Below are positions 5,694 through 5,696 of a stretch of DNA of 5,696 bases, piece by piece. The notes under the pieces were generated by a model that was not told the origin of the DNA, did no database searches, and was given only the letters and a program-made list of their open reading frames with translations. The stretch's first letter is position 1; each line of letters begins with the position of its first letter. A program made the position numbers and the translations under genes. This stretch comes from an uncultured Eubacterium sp. (GTDB lineage: Bacteria; Bacillota_A; Clostridia; Lachnospirales; Lachnospiraceae), in NCBI GenBank assembly GCA_948468465.1, contig CAOKJJ010000253.1, positions 1-5,696 of the forward strand. Direction: 5' to 3'.

Positions 5694-5696
5694 GGG

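Larger units (their letters stand above)
5243..5696. other. 454-bp right-end region without a confident gene
   Basis: This stretch upstream of the regulator gene has no intact gene that I can support. Its left part (about 5345-5565) is AT-rich and its right part (about 5566-5696) GC-rich, suggesting a mosaic origin. It contains the regulator's leader and ribosome binding site, the possible gene remnant, two plus-strand -10 elements and the nested inverted repeats listed separately. Several short open frames overlap one another on both strands, and none has a convincing start site or recognisable family. No transposase motif, terminal inverted repeat or tRNA was seen. Confidence 0.6.

Noticed and set aside
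5538..5696. Minus-strand frame open from the right edge to TAG 5540-5538
   Set aside because: 52 codons open without a recognisable motif, overlapped by other open frames on both strands in the same GC-rich stretch, where stop codons are rare by chance.

Overview
The window most likely comes from a low-to-mid GC member of the Clostridia (Lachnospiraceae-like). This is inferred from protein style, strong purine-rich ribosome binding sites and gene order; no marker gene is present to fix the taxon. All four confident genes lie on the minus strand and form a two-component system plus ABC transporter module, read right to left: response regulator (4535-5242), histidine kinase (3615-4550), ABC ATPase (2737-3495) and a large FtsX/MacB-type permease (161-2740).

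Regulator and kinase overlap by 16 bp. The ATPase and permease overlap by 4 bp (ATGA). A 119-bp gap separates the two pairs. That gap holds an extended -10 promoter candidate with a poor -35 and, just upstream, a direct repeat (TGACA twice, 9 bp apart). This is the layout expected if the OmpR-type regulator activates the transporter genes. A strong intrinsic terminator (113-146) closes the module. The likely logic is that the small membrane kinase, with no extracellular sensor domain, signals to the regulator, which turns on an exporter or sensor-transporter of the antimicrobial-peptide/cell-envelope-stress type. The substrate cannot be read from the sequence.

Left end (1-160): after the terminator lies an uninterrupted run of 24 C (G on the coding strand), then AT-rich DNA with a ribosome binding site and ATG at positions 19-3, which look like the start of another minus-strand gene leaving the window.

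Right end (5243-5696): no recognisable intact gene. It holds an AT-rich part with two partial minus-strand reading frames that look like one frame-shifted gene remnant, then a GC-rich part with nested inverted repeats that could fold as a structured RNA on the plus strand, preceded by a perfect TATAAT.

The main oddities are internal duplications. A 52-bp tandem duplication at the ATPase/permease junction changes the ATPase reading frame and spans the permease ribosome binding site. A 42-bp in-frame tandem repeat lies in the permease's central cytoplasmic linker. The C24 tract is a third slippage-prone element. I found no CRISPR array, tRNA, rRNA or recognisable insertion sequence.
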